Below are positions 33,422 to 43,413 of a DNA stretch of 64,000 bases, piece by piece (within the stretch, counting starts at the first letter, position 1; each line of letters starts with the position of its first letter). Location of the stretch: assembly GCF_000243135.2 (NCBI RefSeq), contig NC_019903.1, forward strand, positions 2,704,001 through 2,768,000, read 5' to 3'. The DNA comes from Desulfitobacterium dichloroeliminans LMG P-21439 (GTDB lineage Bacteria; Bacillota; Desulfitobacteriia; Desulfitobacteriales; Desulfitobacteriaceae). A program made the translations under genes and the position numbers. The notes beneath the pieces were generated by a model. It searched no databases and was not told where the DNA came from. It saw nothing but the letters and a program-made list of their open reading frames with translations.

Positions 33422-34324
33422 ATGGAAATGCGCCAGTTCCGCTATTTTGACTCTATAGTTAAGTATGGGACAATGAGAGAGGCAGCTGCAAAGCTTTTTA
33501 TAAGTGAACCTTCAATTAGCCAACAAATTCATGAATTGCAAAAAGAGATTGGATTACCATTATTTGAAAAGCAAGGAAGAAAAATCGTTTTAACTCCGGA
33601 AGGTAAGCAGCTTTTACCATTAGTCCAAGCAATTCTTGAAGCCGTCTCAGAGCTTGAAGTCGGCATTTCGGAGATACTTAATCCCGGATCTGGGCTAATA
33701 AAACTTGGGGTAATTCCGATCACGAGGCTTGACTTTGTTCCGAAAAAGCTAACGGAATTCGTAAAAATTTATCCTGATATTTGTGTTGAACTTATTGAAA
33801 GCGGAACCTTGGAAATTATCGAGAGGCTTCTTGACGATACCATGGATGTGGCTTTAATTGCGGCAAACAGCAGAATAAAATCACTAATGGAATTATCAGG
33901 TATTAAATATCAAGTATTATACAATGCTAATTCAGTGGCAATTGCATCCTATAATCATCCGTTGGCAAAATATGATAAAATTTCTTTCAGCCAACTAATG
34001 GATGTTAGAATAATTTTACGACGTCAAGGGATTTATCGAGAAGAAATTGATAGCTTTTTAGGAGATTTGGTAAAAAATGATGGGATTTATTCTACCGACA
34101 CCTATGAGACCTCTATAAAATTAGTAGAATCAAATCTTGGAATTGCCATAATGCCTGAAACTTTTATTAGTGCCTCTGGGTTAAAAGAAAGCTCTAAAAT
34201 CAAGGTAATTCCGTTGGACGATTTCCAAGTCTCATTAGATATATGCTTTATTCACAAAAAGCGAAATTATTATCCTCTATACCTCACAAACTTCATGCAG
34301 ATATTTACGGATATCACCGATTGA
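33422..34324 (+). CDS. LysR-family regulator of the tct/hydrolase 1 regulon
   Basis: 300 residues. N-terminal winged HTH (MEMRQFRYFDSIVKYGTMRE, AAAKLFISEPSISQQIHELQ) and a C-terminal periplasmic-binding-like effector domain. The ATG at 33422 is chosen for GAGGTGA 4-5 nt upstream; a frame 42 nt earlier overlaps the operator. Divergent from tctB. The same box and spacing recur in front of hydrolase 1, so it likely activates both with the imported acid or a product as inducer. Confidence 0.9.
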   Translation: MEMRQFRYFDSIVKYGTMREAAAKLFISEPSISQQIHELQKEIGLPLFEKQGRKIVLTPEGKQLLPLVQAILEAVSELEVGISEILNPGSGLIKLGVIPITRLDFVPKKLTEFVKIYPDICVELIESGTLEIIERLLDDTMDVALIAANSRIKSLMELSGIKYQVLYNANSVAIASYNHPLAKYDKISFSQLMDVRIILRRQGIYREEIDSFLGDLVKNDGIYSTDTYETSIKLVESNLGIAIMPETFISASGLKESSKIKVIPLDDFQVSLDICFIHKKRNYYPLYLTNFMQIFTDITD

Positions 34325-34360
34325 TATTGGACTTTCTGCAGTTAGAACAGGTGCAAATAA

Positions 34361-34390
34361 TTTGCCGGAAGCAAAAGTGCTTCCGGCAAA
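34361..34390. terminator. Bidirectional terminator between lysR and the TAXI gene
   Basis: Perfect 12-bp stem TTTGCCGGAAGC/GCTTCCGGCAAA, 6-nt loop. Serves two convergent genes. Confidence 0.85.
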
Positions 34391-34437
34391 TTTCATATTA
34401 TTCTTTATTGAGTTGTTTGAAATCTGAAAAGTAATTA

Positions 34438-35457
34438 TTATTTGACATATCCCTTTTCTTTGAGATACTTTTCTGCACCTGGATGTAAAGGAAATGGCAA
34501 CCCTTTGGTCGGATTGTCTATGTCTATTTCCTTCGCCAGTGGATGAATCTTTTCCAACTCAGCCAAGTTCTCCAGAACAAGTTTTGTTACATTATAGGCG
34601 ACCTCTTCATCTGTATTGGCACGCATGATGAAATACGTCGGAGTTGCAGGTACAGTCACATCTTCCGCTTGACCTTTATAGGTGCCTGCTTTAACTACTG
34701 CAGGATACACAGAGGGGTCAATCTCTTTTTTAATGCTTTCCATCGCCTTATCATTGACTGGCAATAAGCGGATTGGTACGTCAGCTTCGATGTTTTCACC
34801 TTGTGGACAGGGAGCTCCCGACCAGAATTGAATTACATCCACCGTCTTATCCTTGATTTGGTCAGCCATATCCGCATAGTTAGAAGAGATAAATACATAA
34901 TCCACGTTTTCTTGTTTACCGTAGGCGTCTAAAATCAATTTTGTGTACACTTGGGATGCTCCCATGAAGGTGGCCATCCGGGTTTTGTTACTAATGTCTT
35001 CGAATGATTTGATATTGGAATCTGCTCTGACTGCATATTGAGCTACAGCGGAGGGGCCAGCGAATAGAGCTCTCATATCCTTGAAGGCACCATCTTTTTC
35101 AAAGGTATACGTACCGTTGTAAAACATGGAGGCTACAAATACATTAGCCATGCCGATATCCGCTGTTTCCGCTTTTAATCTGCGGACTGCTTCGGCGTCA
35201 CCGGCTACTGTTTGATGCACTACTTTAATTGGCAAGCTGGAATCATCACTGATTTTACAAATTCCTGTGGTCAAGAAGTACTTGTCGCCACCGGATGTCG
35301 ACATGATCCGTAATTGTGTCTTGGCAACCGGTTTTTCCTTGTCCTGAGCCTGATCATTACCACCATTACTCTTACTTGCACTACTGCAACCGGAAACGAG
35401 CATTAACACCATTGCAAACATCACGAAAACAGACACTACCTTATTAAATTTTTTCAT
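34438..35457 (-). CDS. TRAP-TAXI solute-binding lipoprotein
   Basis: 339 residues. Lipoprotein signal ending LMLVSG-C (Cys24), then the TAXI fold: LRIMSTSGGDKYFLTTGICK and LKAETADIGMANVFVA, typical of TRAP-associated extracytoplasmic immunogenic proteins. Works with the fused TRAP permease encoded just upstream; ligand unknown (carboxylates and amino acids are known for the class). Last gene of the hydrolase 2 operon. Confidence 0.9.
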   Translation of the reverse strand: MKKFNKVVSVFVMFAMVLMLVSGCSSASKSNGGNDQAQDKEKPVAKTQLRIMSTSGGDKYFLTTGICKISDDSSLPIKVVHQTVAGDAEAVRRLKAETADIGMANVFVASMFYNGTYTFEKDGAFKDMRALFAGPSAVAQYAVRADSNIKSFEDISNKTRMATFMGASQVYTKLILDAYGKQENVDYVFISSNYADMADQIKDKTVDVIQFWSGAPCPQGENIEADVPIRLLPVNDKAMESIKKEIDPSVYPAVVKAGTYKGQAEDVTVPATPTYFIMRANTDEEVAYNVTKLVLENLAELEKIHPLAKEIDIDNPTKGLPFPLHPGAEKYLKEKGYVK

Positions 35458-35586
35458 TGGATAAGCCCTCCTAAATTAAATTTATTGGAGATTTTCCAAA
35501 TTGAGACCTAAGATAACATAGATAATCCTGAAAGATATCCTTGAAAAGATGAGATTTAAATGACATTGGACACTGCAAACCTTAAA

Positions 35587-37539
35587 TTATTCACTTAATG
35601 CAACCTGGACTCTTTTCTTAAACCTATAGTTTGTGATAACTATCAGCACAAAACATGTTATTCCAAATAGATCCGTATATATTCCGGGGTAAATTAGGCT
35701 TAAGCCTCCGACAAACAGGATTAACCTTATCAACCAATTTTTAATTGGAGTAAATATATACCCTTGGATGGCCATACAAATCGCGGTTATACCAATCACA
35801 GATGTAACGATAATGGGTAGTGTACCTAGACCTATGCCGTTAATCAAGATGAGCTCCGGATTGTATACGAACATGAATGGTAGCACAAACATAGATGTCG
35901 CAATTTTAGCAGCCGCCCAGCCTGTTTTCATAGCATTGGAATTGGCGATGGCTGCACCGGCATAGGCTGCCAAAGCCACCGGAGGGGTCACAAAGCTTAC
36001 TACCCCAAAATATAAGACGAAAAGGTGGGCGGCCATAGGCTCTACTCCCATGCTGACTAAAGCCGGGGCGATGAGAACAGCTAAAATCATGTAGCAAATC
36101 AAGGTCGGTAAAGCCATACCCAGAATGATGGAAGACACCATAGTCAATAGAAGTAACGCCAATTGATTACCTGAAGCTAAAGATACCAGAACACCTGAGA
36201 AATTGGGGCCAAGCCCGGTGAGATTAACACAGCCCATGATGATCCCAGCTGTAGCACAGGCCATGGCGATTAAAATACAACCCAGACTTCCTTCTTTTAA
36301 TAAATCAAGATATTGTTTGATTGATAAGCGGTTTTTCCAATTTAGAAGGTTGATGATAATGCTGGCAGCAATGGTAATGACCCCAGCTCTTTGGGGAGAA
36401 CTGCCCGTCATGATTAAATAAATCAAAATAACTAGGGGGATGATATAGAACCAACCTTCTTTTAGGGTCTTTTTCACCGGAACCAGGTTTTCTTTGGGAA
36501 TCCCGGTCAAACGGGTTTTGGCTGCTTCTAAATCTACCATGATCAACAAGGCGATATAGTAGAGAATAGCAGGCAGGGCAGCGGAAACACAAACTTTAGC
36601 ATAGGGTACCCCCAAGACCTCCGCCATGACAAAGGCCGCCGCACCCATGACGGGTGGCATGATTTGTCCTCCGGTTGAGGCTGCAGCTTCGACCGCACCT
36701 GCGAAATGAGGCTTATAGCCGAGTTTCTTCATCATCGGTATGGTCACAGCTCCGGTACTGAGTACATTGGCTACCGCACTGCCGGATATGCTGCCAAATA
36801 AGCCACTACTGATGATGGCGATCTTGGCCGGTCCTCCCCTCGCCCAGCCTATCAAGGAACTCGATAGATCCATAATAAATTGTCCAGTCCCTGTGCCCAC
36901 TAAAAACTGGGCAACTACAATAAATATCAGAAGCAGATTGGCGGAAACACCCAAGGCTACCCCGAAAATACCCTCTAGGGAAATGAGCAAGGTACTTGTA
37001 AGCATCTTTACGTCCACACCCGGATGAGCGAGAAACGATGGTAAGTGTTTGCCAAATAAGGCATAAACTAAGAACACAGTAGCCACGATGGTCATGGATT
37101 TTCCGACAACCCGTCTGGTTAATTCTAAAATCAGCACCACGGCAATGGCCCCAAAGATAAAGTCTGCTTGATTGGGAATTCCAATCCGATCCGCAAAACT
37201 ACTTGCGCTATTTAGGACATAAATACCTAAAGATACACTGGTCAGTGCCAATACGATGTCGATGGCATATGCCACCTTATTACTTGCAAGCTTTTTTGCT
37301 GGCGGAAATAATATAAAGCCTAGTGCCAGTGCGAAGGTCAAATGAATTCCACGGTAAACCAGTACATTCAGCACGCCAAAAATTGTGGAATAAATGGTGT
37401 ATAGGGTCCAGATGACTGCCAGGGCACTGACAAATAAGGCCACTCCGCCAGTCAACGGTCTGCGTTTACCACCATCTTCAGATAGAGATTCTAGTTCTTC
37501 CTCATTGATAGATTCTACGTTTTTTTCATCCCTACCCAT
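35587..37539 (-). CDS. TRAP transporter, fused small and large permease
   Basis: 650 residues, about 16-17 membrane segments. The first about 150 residues are the DctQ-like small part; the rest is the DctM-like elevator with GTGTGQFIMDLSSSLIG, GLFGSISGSAVANVLSTGAVTIP and the second-half ILGMALPTLICYMILA. Fused QM forms are usual partners of TAXI proteins. Cation-coupled uptake. 51 bp after the thioredoxin-like gene. Confidence 0.93.
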   Translation of the reverse strand: MGRDEKNVESINEEELESLSEDGGKRRPLTGGVALFVSALAVIWTLYTIYSTIFGVLNVLVYRGIHLTFALALGFILFPPAKKLASNKVAYAIDIVLALTSVSLGIYVLNSASSFADRIGIPNQADFIFGAIAVVLILELTRRVVGKSMTIVATVFLVYALFGKHLPSFLAHPGVDVKMLTSTLLISLEGIFGVALGVSANLLLIFIVVAQFLVGTGTGQFIMDLSSSLIGWARGGPAKIAIISSGLFGSISGSAVANVLSTGAVTIPMMKKLGYKPHFAGAVEAAASTGGQIMPPVMGAAAFVMAEVLGVPYAKVCVSAALPAILYYIALLIMVDLEAAKTRLTGIPKENLVPVKKTLKEGWFYIIPLVILIYLIMTGSSPQRAGVITIAASIIINLLNWKNRLSIKQYLDLLKEGSLGCILIAMACATAGIIMGCVNLTGLGPNFSGVLVSLASGNQLALLLLTMVSSIILGMALPTLICYMILAVLIAPALVSMGVEPMAAHLFVLYFGVVSFVTPPVALAAYAGAAIANSNAMKTGWAAAKIATSMFVLPFMFVYNPELILINGIGLGTLPIIVTSVIGITAICMAIQGYIFTPIKNWLIRLILFVGGLSLIYPGIYTDLFGITCFVLIVITNYRFKKRVQVALSE

Positions 37540-37590
37540 GCGCTTTGATTCCCTCCTTTAAAATAAGATTTTAGCAATCTCTTACTACAG

Positions 37591-37926
37591 TTAGAGTGGA
37601 TTTGCTTCCAGGATCGTTGCGATTTTTTCCTCGATTAGTTCCTCATCAACAAGACCGGTTTGCTTCCCTCGATATTCGCCTTCACTAAAATAGAGGATTT
37701 GGGGCACACCTTTTAAAGAGAATCGTTGAAAAAGGGCGGTGTTTTCTTCAGAATCAACATAACTAAAAGCAAATTTGCCTTCGTATTTCTGCTGCAATTC
37801 TTCCAGGACGGGGACGACCTTTTGACAAACATGACAGGTTTTTCTTGAGAAAATAACCAAACAGGCTTGACCTTTATTATAAATCATTTCGTCGAAAGAA
37901 GTAGAATTCAATTGATTTAATGGCAT
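37591..37926 (-). CDS. Thioredoxin-like protein with CHVC site
   Basis: 111 residues, thioredoxin fold: F26-S-R-K-T-C31-H-V-C34, cis-Pro in KGVPQILYF (near 75). No signal peptide, so cytoplasmic. CHVC in place of CGPC suggests a different redox potential or partner. It lies between hydrolase 2 and the TRAP permease in one operon; why a reductase travels with this transporter is unclear. Confidence 0.85.
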   Translation of the reverse strand: MPLNQLNSTSFDEMIYNKGQACLVIFSRKTCHVCQKVVPVLEELQQKYEGKFAFSYVDSEENTALFQRFSLKGVPQILYFSEGEYRGKQTGLVDEELIEEKIATILEANPL

Positions 37927-38002
37927 TTTTCTGACTCCTTCATGGTGTTGAATTCATTATTTTCCTCAGGGACATTTGTAAACTTATATCCATGTTTCAG
38001 CA

Positions 38003-38039
38003 ATATATAGCCGTGCTTTACTTAACACTGGCTATATAT
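38003..38039. other. Intergenic hairpin after hydrolase 2
   Basis: 10-bp perfect arms ATATATAGCC/GGCTATATAT around 17 nt; no T-run, so more likely an mRNA-stabilising or processing hairpin than a terminator between hydrolase 2 and the thioredoxin-like gene. Confidence 0.4.
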
Positions 38040-38074
38040 CACTGAGACATGACTTTTTGATCAATTCTTTTAGC

Positions 38075-40129
38075 TTATTCGGAAATGATTTGGTAGATCG
38101 GTGCACCTTCACACTGAGCCGGTACTCTCACGCCGGTGAGCAGGGCAATGGTGGGGGCCACATCAGCCTGTCTGATCACACGTTCCGTGACACAATTTTC
38201 TTTGATGCCGCGGCCGGCAGCCACAAAGATTGGGGAAACGGAAGTATCGGCATATCCCCATTGGGTGGAAAGTGAATCAGCGTGAATTTTATTGAAGCCT
38301 TCTTCCGTGAAATAAACGATATCGCCGCATTGTTCACCACCCATGCCAAAGTGTACTGCATCTTTATTGCGTACTGCTACCGAGATAACCCGGCGGCCAC
38401 TATGGGGATCGCGGTAGTTATACAGATCTGAAATAATCTGAGTTTCCAGTTCATACTTGTCGGCGGGGTCCACAATACCATGAGGGTTTCTTCCCTTGAG
38501 GTTGATATAGATATGATCGCCGCGGATCGCGATGGCTCTGGTTTTGGTCCAGTCAATTTCTTTGGTATCGTTACCGTTTTCATCCTTAACCATGACGGTA
38601 TACCCTAATTCAGCCATTACAGGAACATTAACCCCGTGAATCTCACCGAGAATTACCCCGTGATATTCTTGGGTAAGCAAACCATGATCGGAGGTAATGA
38701 TAATGGTCCAGCCCTGATCAAGGAAGGGCAAAAATTGGCTTAGATAGCGATCTGTCTGGCAGTATGCTTCTTCCTGGAATTGCTGGTAAGCAAGCTCATT
38801 ATTGTCCTTCCATTCTTCCTGCTTACAAGCGTAATGCCAGAAATAATGTCCTACTCCGTCCAGGTTATGAAGGTGAGAGAAGATAATATCATACTTGTCA
38901 TGCTTCATAAAATAGGTCAGACACGCTGCCTGCCAAGCACAGTAATTGTCCCAAGAGGGGAGCATGGTCTCACGCACCAGTACTTCGTTGGAACCGTTGA
39001 CCCGGAAATTCACCGGAACATTGCCGATGTTCTCCACGACTTCCTTATATAAGCTTTTGGGATGGAAGTAATCATCACGCCCAACCTGAGAAGCATTATT
39101 GATAATGATATTGAATTTTGAACCGTCCTCGGCTAGATCCAGCAACTGATAATTACGGTTGCAGGGAACATCAGCTCCCTCATCATTTTTGACCGTGTCG
39201 CTGACATCAAAGCAGATCTCTCCTTTTTTCAGGGTCAGGTAAGAAGCACTTGCCTTTTTGGATTTATAGAGTTGAATCGTATCATAGACTCCTAGCTCGT
39301 TTGGCACGATTAGGCCAGGGCGTCGTTCTAAACCATTAGATACAAAGAAAGTAAATTCCTTGGCCTGTGCCGGTGCCTGAGCCCAGCCTTCGGCAGGTTT
39401 AATCGCCGCTTTAATGGTATCGCAAATCATATTACCCAGGGCTTCAATTTCGCATTCGTCTTGCTCCGTAATACTAAATTGAAAACCTTTGGCATTATTA
39501 CCGGCCGCAATTACTTTACGAAATACAGATGTCTCTGCCTGTGCTCCTTCTTCCATCAAGTCTGCAGCATTGTCAATAATGCAGCCTTGGCCCGGGGCGA
39601 CATGGGAGGTATTGGGCAGGTATTGGCTGGAAGCAATTTTCTCAGAGCCGGTGATTACTTTCAGGATATCCAAAAAGGGGATTCCATTGTTGATCCCTGA
39701 AGGCTGGGTGCCGTCAACGACATGAAGGTTCGGGCTATCTGAGGTCGGAGGCCAAGAAGATCCAGGCCAGTGCCAGACTAAGGTCTTCTTCCCAGCTTCT
39801 TCAGCAAAGACATTCCACAAAGGCTCAGCTTTTGATTTACGGGAATCTAAATTATAGTACATTGTGTCAATATTCACAGGATCGGATGCAAAGAAACAAG
39901 TAATGCCATGGGTTCCGGGATTCGCACCCGTGGCCAAAGTTGTCCAGAGGGGTGGAGTTACTGTTGGCATTGCTCCTAAGAGTACTAAATCTTCTCTGGC
40001 TGACCCTTTGCGTGTGAATTCTTTCAAGGCAGGCATTTTTCCCTGATCCATGAATTTCTTGGCTAATCTAGGGTCAAAGCCATCGACACCGAGAACAATT
40101 ACTTTCTCAGTTAATGCTTTTTGTTTCAT
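38075..40129 (-). CDS. Alkaline phosphatase-superfamily phosphodiesterase/hydrolase, paralogue 2
   Basis: 684 residues, cytoplasmic (no signal). Same motifs as paralogue 1: VLGVDGF, TVTPPLWTTLATG, FSHLHNLDGVGHYFWHY and SDHGLLTQEYHG. Nearly colinear with it, differing mainly in the 105-115 and 190-230 regions. It leads an operon with the thioredoxin-like gene, the TRAP permease and the TAXI protein, and is divergent from its own LysR gene. A parallel hydrolase-transporter module with probably a related but different substrate. Confidence 0.85.
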   Translation of the reverse strand: MKQKALTEKVIVLGVDGFDPRLAKKFMDQGKMPALKEFTRKGSAREDLVLLGAMPTVTPPLWTTLATGANPGTHGITCFFASDPVNIDTMYYNLDSRKSKAEPLWNVFAEEAGKKTLVWHWPGSSWPPTSDSPNLHVVDGTQPSGINNGIPFLDILKVITGSEKIASSQYLPNTSHVAPGQGCIIDNAADLMEEGAQAETSVFRKVIAAGNNAKGFQFSITEQDECEIEALGNMICDTIKAAIKPAEGWAQAPAQAKEFTFFVSNGLERRPGLIVPNELGVYDTIQLYKSKKASASYLTLKKGEICFDVSDTVKNDEGADVPCNRNYQLLDLAEDGSKFNIIINNASQVGRDDYFHPKSLYKEVVENIGNVPVNFRVNGSNEVLVRETMLPSWDNYCAWQAACLTYFMKHDKYDIIFSHLHNLDGVGHYFWHYACKQEEWKDNNELAYQQFQEEAYCQTDRYLSQFLPFLDQGWTIIITSDHGLLTQEYHGVILGEIHGVNVPVMAELGYTVMVKDENGNDTKEIDWTKTRAIAIRGDHIYINLKGRNPHGIVDPADKYELETQIISDLYNYRDPHSGRRVISVAVRNKDAVHFGMGGEQCGDIVYFTEEGFNKIHADSLSTQWGYADTSVSPIFVAAGRGIKENCVTERVIRQADVAPTIALLTGVRVPAQCEGAPIYQIISE

Positions 40130-40332
40130 GATAAACCTCCTTAGCTTATGGTTGAATATTATGATTCGTCCCTTTAAGGTAACTATATTACACAGCTTGC
40201 TTGACGTGTAGACATGAATATGTTGTGAAAATTGGTTTTGTTATATTTAAATTGTTATAACGAGCACATTCTGATAGAATAAGGGTAGAAGGCGGAAAGC
40301 ACCATCTATTTGGCGTAATTGGAGGTCTTTAG
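40130..40332. promoter_or_regulatory. Divergent control region of hydrolase 2 and LysR 2
   Basis: 203 bp. An inverted repeat GTTATA-N10-TATAAC (40240-40261) is the best LysR-type candidate site. The site seen at 28188 and 33382 is absent here, so the second LysR has its own target. AAGGAGG lies before the hydrolase 2 ATG. Confidence 0.4.
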
Positions 40333-41244
40333 ATGAGAGTTGAATACTTGAAGTATTTCGTCGAGGTCGCTCGCTGTCAGTCGATCAACAAGGCCAGTAA
40401 AAACCTTCACCTTACCCAAGCAAATTTGAGCAAGATGATGGCAACAACTGAACGGTATTTTGACACGGAGCTATTTATAAGGACTAATCGTGGTATTACC
40501 CTAACCGAACATGGGAAACAAGTATTGGCATGGGCTCAAAACGCCATGAATGAACAAAAGAAGATGATCCGAGCTTTTGCCGATGACAATAAAACACGGC
40601 CATACAGGCAAGGAAATCTAACCATTCTTTGTCCGGCCAATATTGCCGGCGATAGCAATTCCACTGTCATTAATAAATTTACCAGCGAATATCCAAACAT
40701 TAAGCTCAGTTATCAAGAAATGGGTGTGCCGGAAATAATCCATCAGGTCCATGAAAGCAAAGACTATGTAGGAATTATCATGTTGATTGATGATTTATAT
40801 AATGAGTTAATCACAGATGAGCTGTGCTATTACCCCATGCGCAATATCAAATTCGTGGTCTATTCTCATAAGGACAGTCGCTTTGCCCAGCAAGGCTTTA
40901 AAAGCATCTCCCTTAAAGCCTTAAGCAAGGAACAGTTGATCGTCTATAAACCGACAAGCCATTCCCCTTCCCCTTTTGAAGACCTATTTGCCAAGTATGG
41001 TTTAGACAATATCAAGTTCTCTGTCAGCAACTTATTTACTTTTTATGATATCTTACAGAAAGGCCAGCACATCACCCTCGGTGCTGCCAGACAGGCGAAG
41101 TTCTTCCCGAAGGTTTTAGACGGCATGATTACGACCCCCATTCGGGATAAAATCAACTGCCGAATCGGCATCTTGATTCATAAGGAAAATAAAGATAATC
41201 CGATGATTCAACAATTTATCAAGTTTTATAATGAGTCTAAGTAG
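40333..41244 (+). CDS. LysR-family regulator of the hydrolase 2 operon
   Basis: 303 residues. HTH: VEYLKYFVEVARCQSINKASK then LHLTQANLSKMMATTE; the substrate-binding domain follows from about 90. GGAGG lies before ATG. Only distantly like the LysR at 33422. Divergent from hydrolase 2, which it likely activates. Confidence 0.9.
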   Translation: MRVEYLKYFVEVARCQSINKASKNLHLTQANLSKMMATTERYFDTELFIRTNRGITLTEHGKQVLAWAQNAMNEQKKMIRAFADDNKTRPYRQGNLTILCPANIAGDSNSTVINKFTSEYPNIKLSYQEMGVPEIIHQVHESKDYVGIIMLIDDLYNELITDELCYYPMRNIKFVVYSHKDSRFAQQGFKSISLKALSKEQLIVYKPTSHSPSPFEDLFAKYGLDNIKFSVSNLFTFYDILQKGQHITLGAARQAKFFPKVLDGMITTPIRDKINCRIGILIHKENKDNPMIQQFIKFYNESK

Positions 41245-41350
41245 AGCACCACTATATTAACTTAAAGAAAACGTGGCTTGCGCCCGAAGACATTTTTTCC
41301 ATTCATCAGTGATGGCTCATAGAGGCAAGAATATCTGACACGTATGAAAA

Positions 41351-41382
41351 AAACTAGCCCCGCGGTTGCGCGGGGCTAGTTT
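41351..41382. terminator. Strong bidirectional terminator
   Basis: Perfect 14-bp GC-rich stem AAACTAGCCCCGCG/CGCGGGGCTAGTTT, GTTG loop, T-run on both strands. Ends LysR 2 (+) and the ABC operon (-). Confidence 0.9.
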
Positions 41383-41397
41383 TTTGCTTTGTAATTA

Positions 41398-42402
41398 CTA
41401 GTTTAAGGTCACACACTCTGGGACAGTGGAGCTATCATATAATAAACAAGCTGTCAGACTATCTTTAGAGGTTCGAATGAGCGTCGGATCAGTTTCCTTA
41501 CATTTTTCCATGGCCACCGGACAGCGTGTATGGAAACGACAGCCTGTAGGAGGGTTTGCCGGGCTTGGTAGATCTCCTTTTAAGATAATCCGTTCGCGAT
41601 CCCGAAGCTTGGGATCAGGTAAGGGGACGGCCGCTAATAAGGCCTTGGTATAAGGATGATGAGGGTTGGCAAACAGCTCCTCTTTCTCGGCGAATTCGGA
41701 TATTTTACCTAAATACATGACGGCGATTTTATCACTGATGTGCTTCACCACTTGAATACCGTGAGCGATAAACAGATAGGACAGCCCCATATCTCTTTGG
41801 ATTTCTTTCAAGAGATTGAGGATTTGGGCTTGAATGGACACATCTAACGCTGAAACAGGCTCATCACAGACAATCAGTTTGGGCTGTAAGGCCAGGGCTC
41901 GGGCAATTCCTATTCTTTGTCTTTGTCCTCCTGAAAATTCAATGGGATACCTGCTGCCATGATAGGTAGCCAGCCCTACTCTTTCCAGTAGTTCATCCAC
42001 TCTTTTTCTACGCTCTTTACTGGTCCCCACTTTATGCAGAACCAGAGGTTCAGCAATAATGTCGGCAACGGACATTCTGGGATTTAGGGAAGAATAGGAA
42101 TCCTGGAAGATCATCTGGAGATTCTTGCCCATTTCTTTTTTGCTCTTGTATTCAGAGAGCTTTTTTCCTTCGAAGTAGATTTCCCCAGCGGTGGGGTTGG
42201 TAAGCCCCACCACCATTCTGCCTATGGTTGACTTTCCGCAGCCGGACTCCCCGACCAGACCCATGGTTTGACCGGGATAAATATCCAGACTGACACCATC
42301 CACAGCTTTGACAAAATTATTCTTTTTACCGAAAAGTCCACTTCCCACCGGAAAGTATTTCTTTACCCCTTTAAGTGACAATAGCGGTTGATTCTCTGTC
42401 AT
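41398..42402 (-). CDS. Dipeptide/oligopeptide ABC ATPase, DppF/OppF type
   Basis: About 334 residues. Walker A GESGCGKST, signature SGGQRQRIGIARAL, Walker B LIVCDEPVSALD, and the C-terminal oligopeptide-family region with HTRCP and CKE cysteines. The H-loop reads IAHG where AHD is usual. The ATG at 42402 overlaps the 3' end of the previous ATPase by about 30 bp. Last gene of the five-gene transporter. Confidence 0.9.
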   Translation of the reverse strand: MTENQPLLSLKGVKKYFPVGSGLFGKKNNFVKAVDGVSLDIYPGQTMGLVGESGCGKSTIGRMVVGLTNPTAGEIYFEGKKLSEYKSKKEMGKNLQMIFQDSYSSLNPRMSVADIIAEPLVLHKVGTSKERRKRVDELLERVGLATYHGSRYPIEFSGGQRQRIGIARALALQPKLIVCDEPVSALDVSIQAQILNLLKEIQRDMGLSYLFIAHGIQVVKHISDKIAVMYLGKISEFAEKEELFANPHHPYTKALLAAVPLPDPKLRDRERIILKGDLPSPANPPTGCRFHTRCPVAMEKCKETDPTLIRTSKDSLTACLLYDSSTVPECVTLN

Positions 42403-43399
42403 CTTCCTCATACCCCTTCCCTGATGAGTGGATCCAGCAGGACACACGATTTCCTGAGGGTTGTTGCGCCAATTCAGGAGCGACCTCGTGACATTTATCC
42501 ATGCCGAAGCTACAGCGTGTCACGAAATTACAGCCCTTGGGCAATTCAAGGGGATTGGGTACTACCCCTGGAATCGCGTCCAAAGTTTCCTTTGAAGGTC
42601 CGGCTAATGAGGGAATACTATCCATCAGCCCCTTAGTATAAGGATGTTGAGGGTTGGCAAAGATCCCTTCCACATTGCCTTCTTCGACGATTTTTCCGCA
42701 ATACATAACAAGGACGCGGTCTGCCGTCTCTGCGACAACGCCGAGGTCATGGGTGATCAAGAGGATAGATATACCAAACTTCTTCTGCAAATCGCGCAAG
42801 AGATATAAGATCTGAGACTGAATGGTAACATCAAGGGCAGTTGTGGGTTCATCCGCAATCAGCAGCTTCGGATTACAGGCCAGGGCTATGGCAATCATCG
42901 CTCTTTGCCTCATCCCGCCGGATAATTGATGGGGGTAATCACTAAGACGCCTTTGGGCGTCAGGAATGCCGACTTTATTCAGCAAATCCAGGGCAGTTTG
43001 CTGCGCTTCCTTGTAGCTGACCTTTTTATGAAGCAGGATTGCTTCGGCGATTTGCCTGCCAATGGGATGGACCGGGTTTAGCGCTGACATGGGATCCTGG
43101 AAAATCATCGCAATATCATTGCCTCGAATTTTCCTTAATTCCTTTTCCTTTAGTTTTAATAAGTCGCGTCCTTCAAACAGGATGGAGCTATCCGGGCGAT
43201 ATTTGATGGCGCTTGCGTTCAATCTCATGATGGAAAGAGAAGAAACACTTTTCCCACTTCCTGATTCGCCGACTAATGCTACAATCTCACCTTTCTGAAT
43301 TGAAAATGAAATATCATCCACAGGCTTAATCTCACCTTTGGGGGTCGGGATGTAGGTTTTTAAATGATTGACTTCCAGTATGGGTGTTTCTGTATGCAA
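42371..43399 (-). CDS. Dipeptide/oligopeptide ABC ATPase, DppD/OppD type
   Basis: 342 residues. Walker [10 protein letters not shown]-loop [12 protein letters not shown], signature [15 protein letters not shown], Walker [14 protein letters not shown]-loop LLITHDLGV, and C-terminal cysteines ([12 protein letters not shown]) that may bind Fe-S as in family members. Pairs with the downstream ATPase. Confidence 0.93.
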   Translation of the reverse strand: MHTETPILEVNHLKTYIPTPKGEIKPVDDISFSIQKGEIVALVGESGSGKSVSSLSIMRLNASAIKYRPDSSILFEGRDLLKLKEKELRKIRGNDIAMIFQDPMSALNPVHPIGRQIAEAILLHKKVSYKEAQQTALDLLNKVGIPDAQRRLSDYPHQLSGGMRQRAMIAIALACNPKLLIADEPTTALDVTIQSQILYLLRDLQKKFGISILLITHDLGVVAETADRVLVMYCGKIVEEGNVEGIFANPQHPYTKGLMDSIPSLAGPSKETLDAIPGVVPNPLELPKGCNFVTRCSFGMDKCHEVAPELAQQPSGNRVSCWIHSSGKGYEEDDRESTAIVT

Positions 43400-43413
43400 G
43401 TATCTCCCCCCTT

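Noticed and set aside
41398-42402. Inactive ABC ATPase because of IAHG at the H-loop
   Set aside because: The key His is kept; the change at the next residue is not enough to call it inactive.
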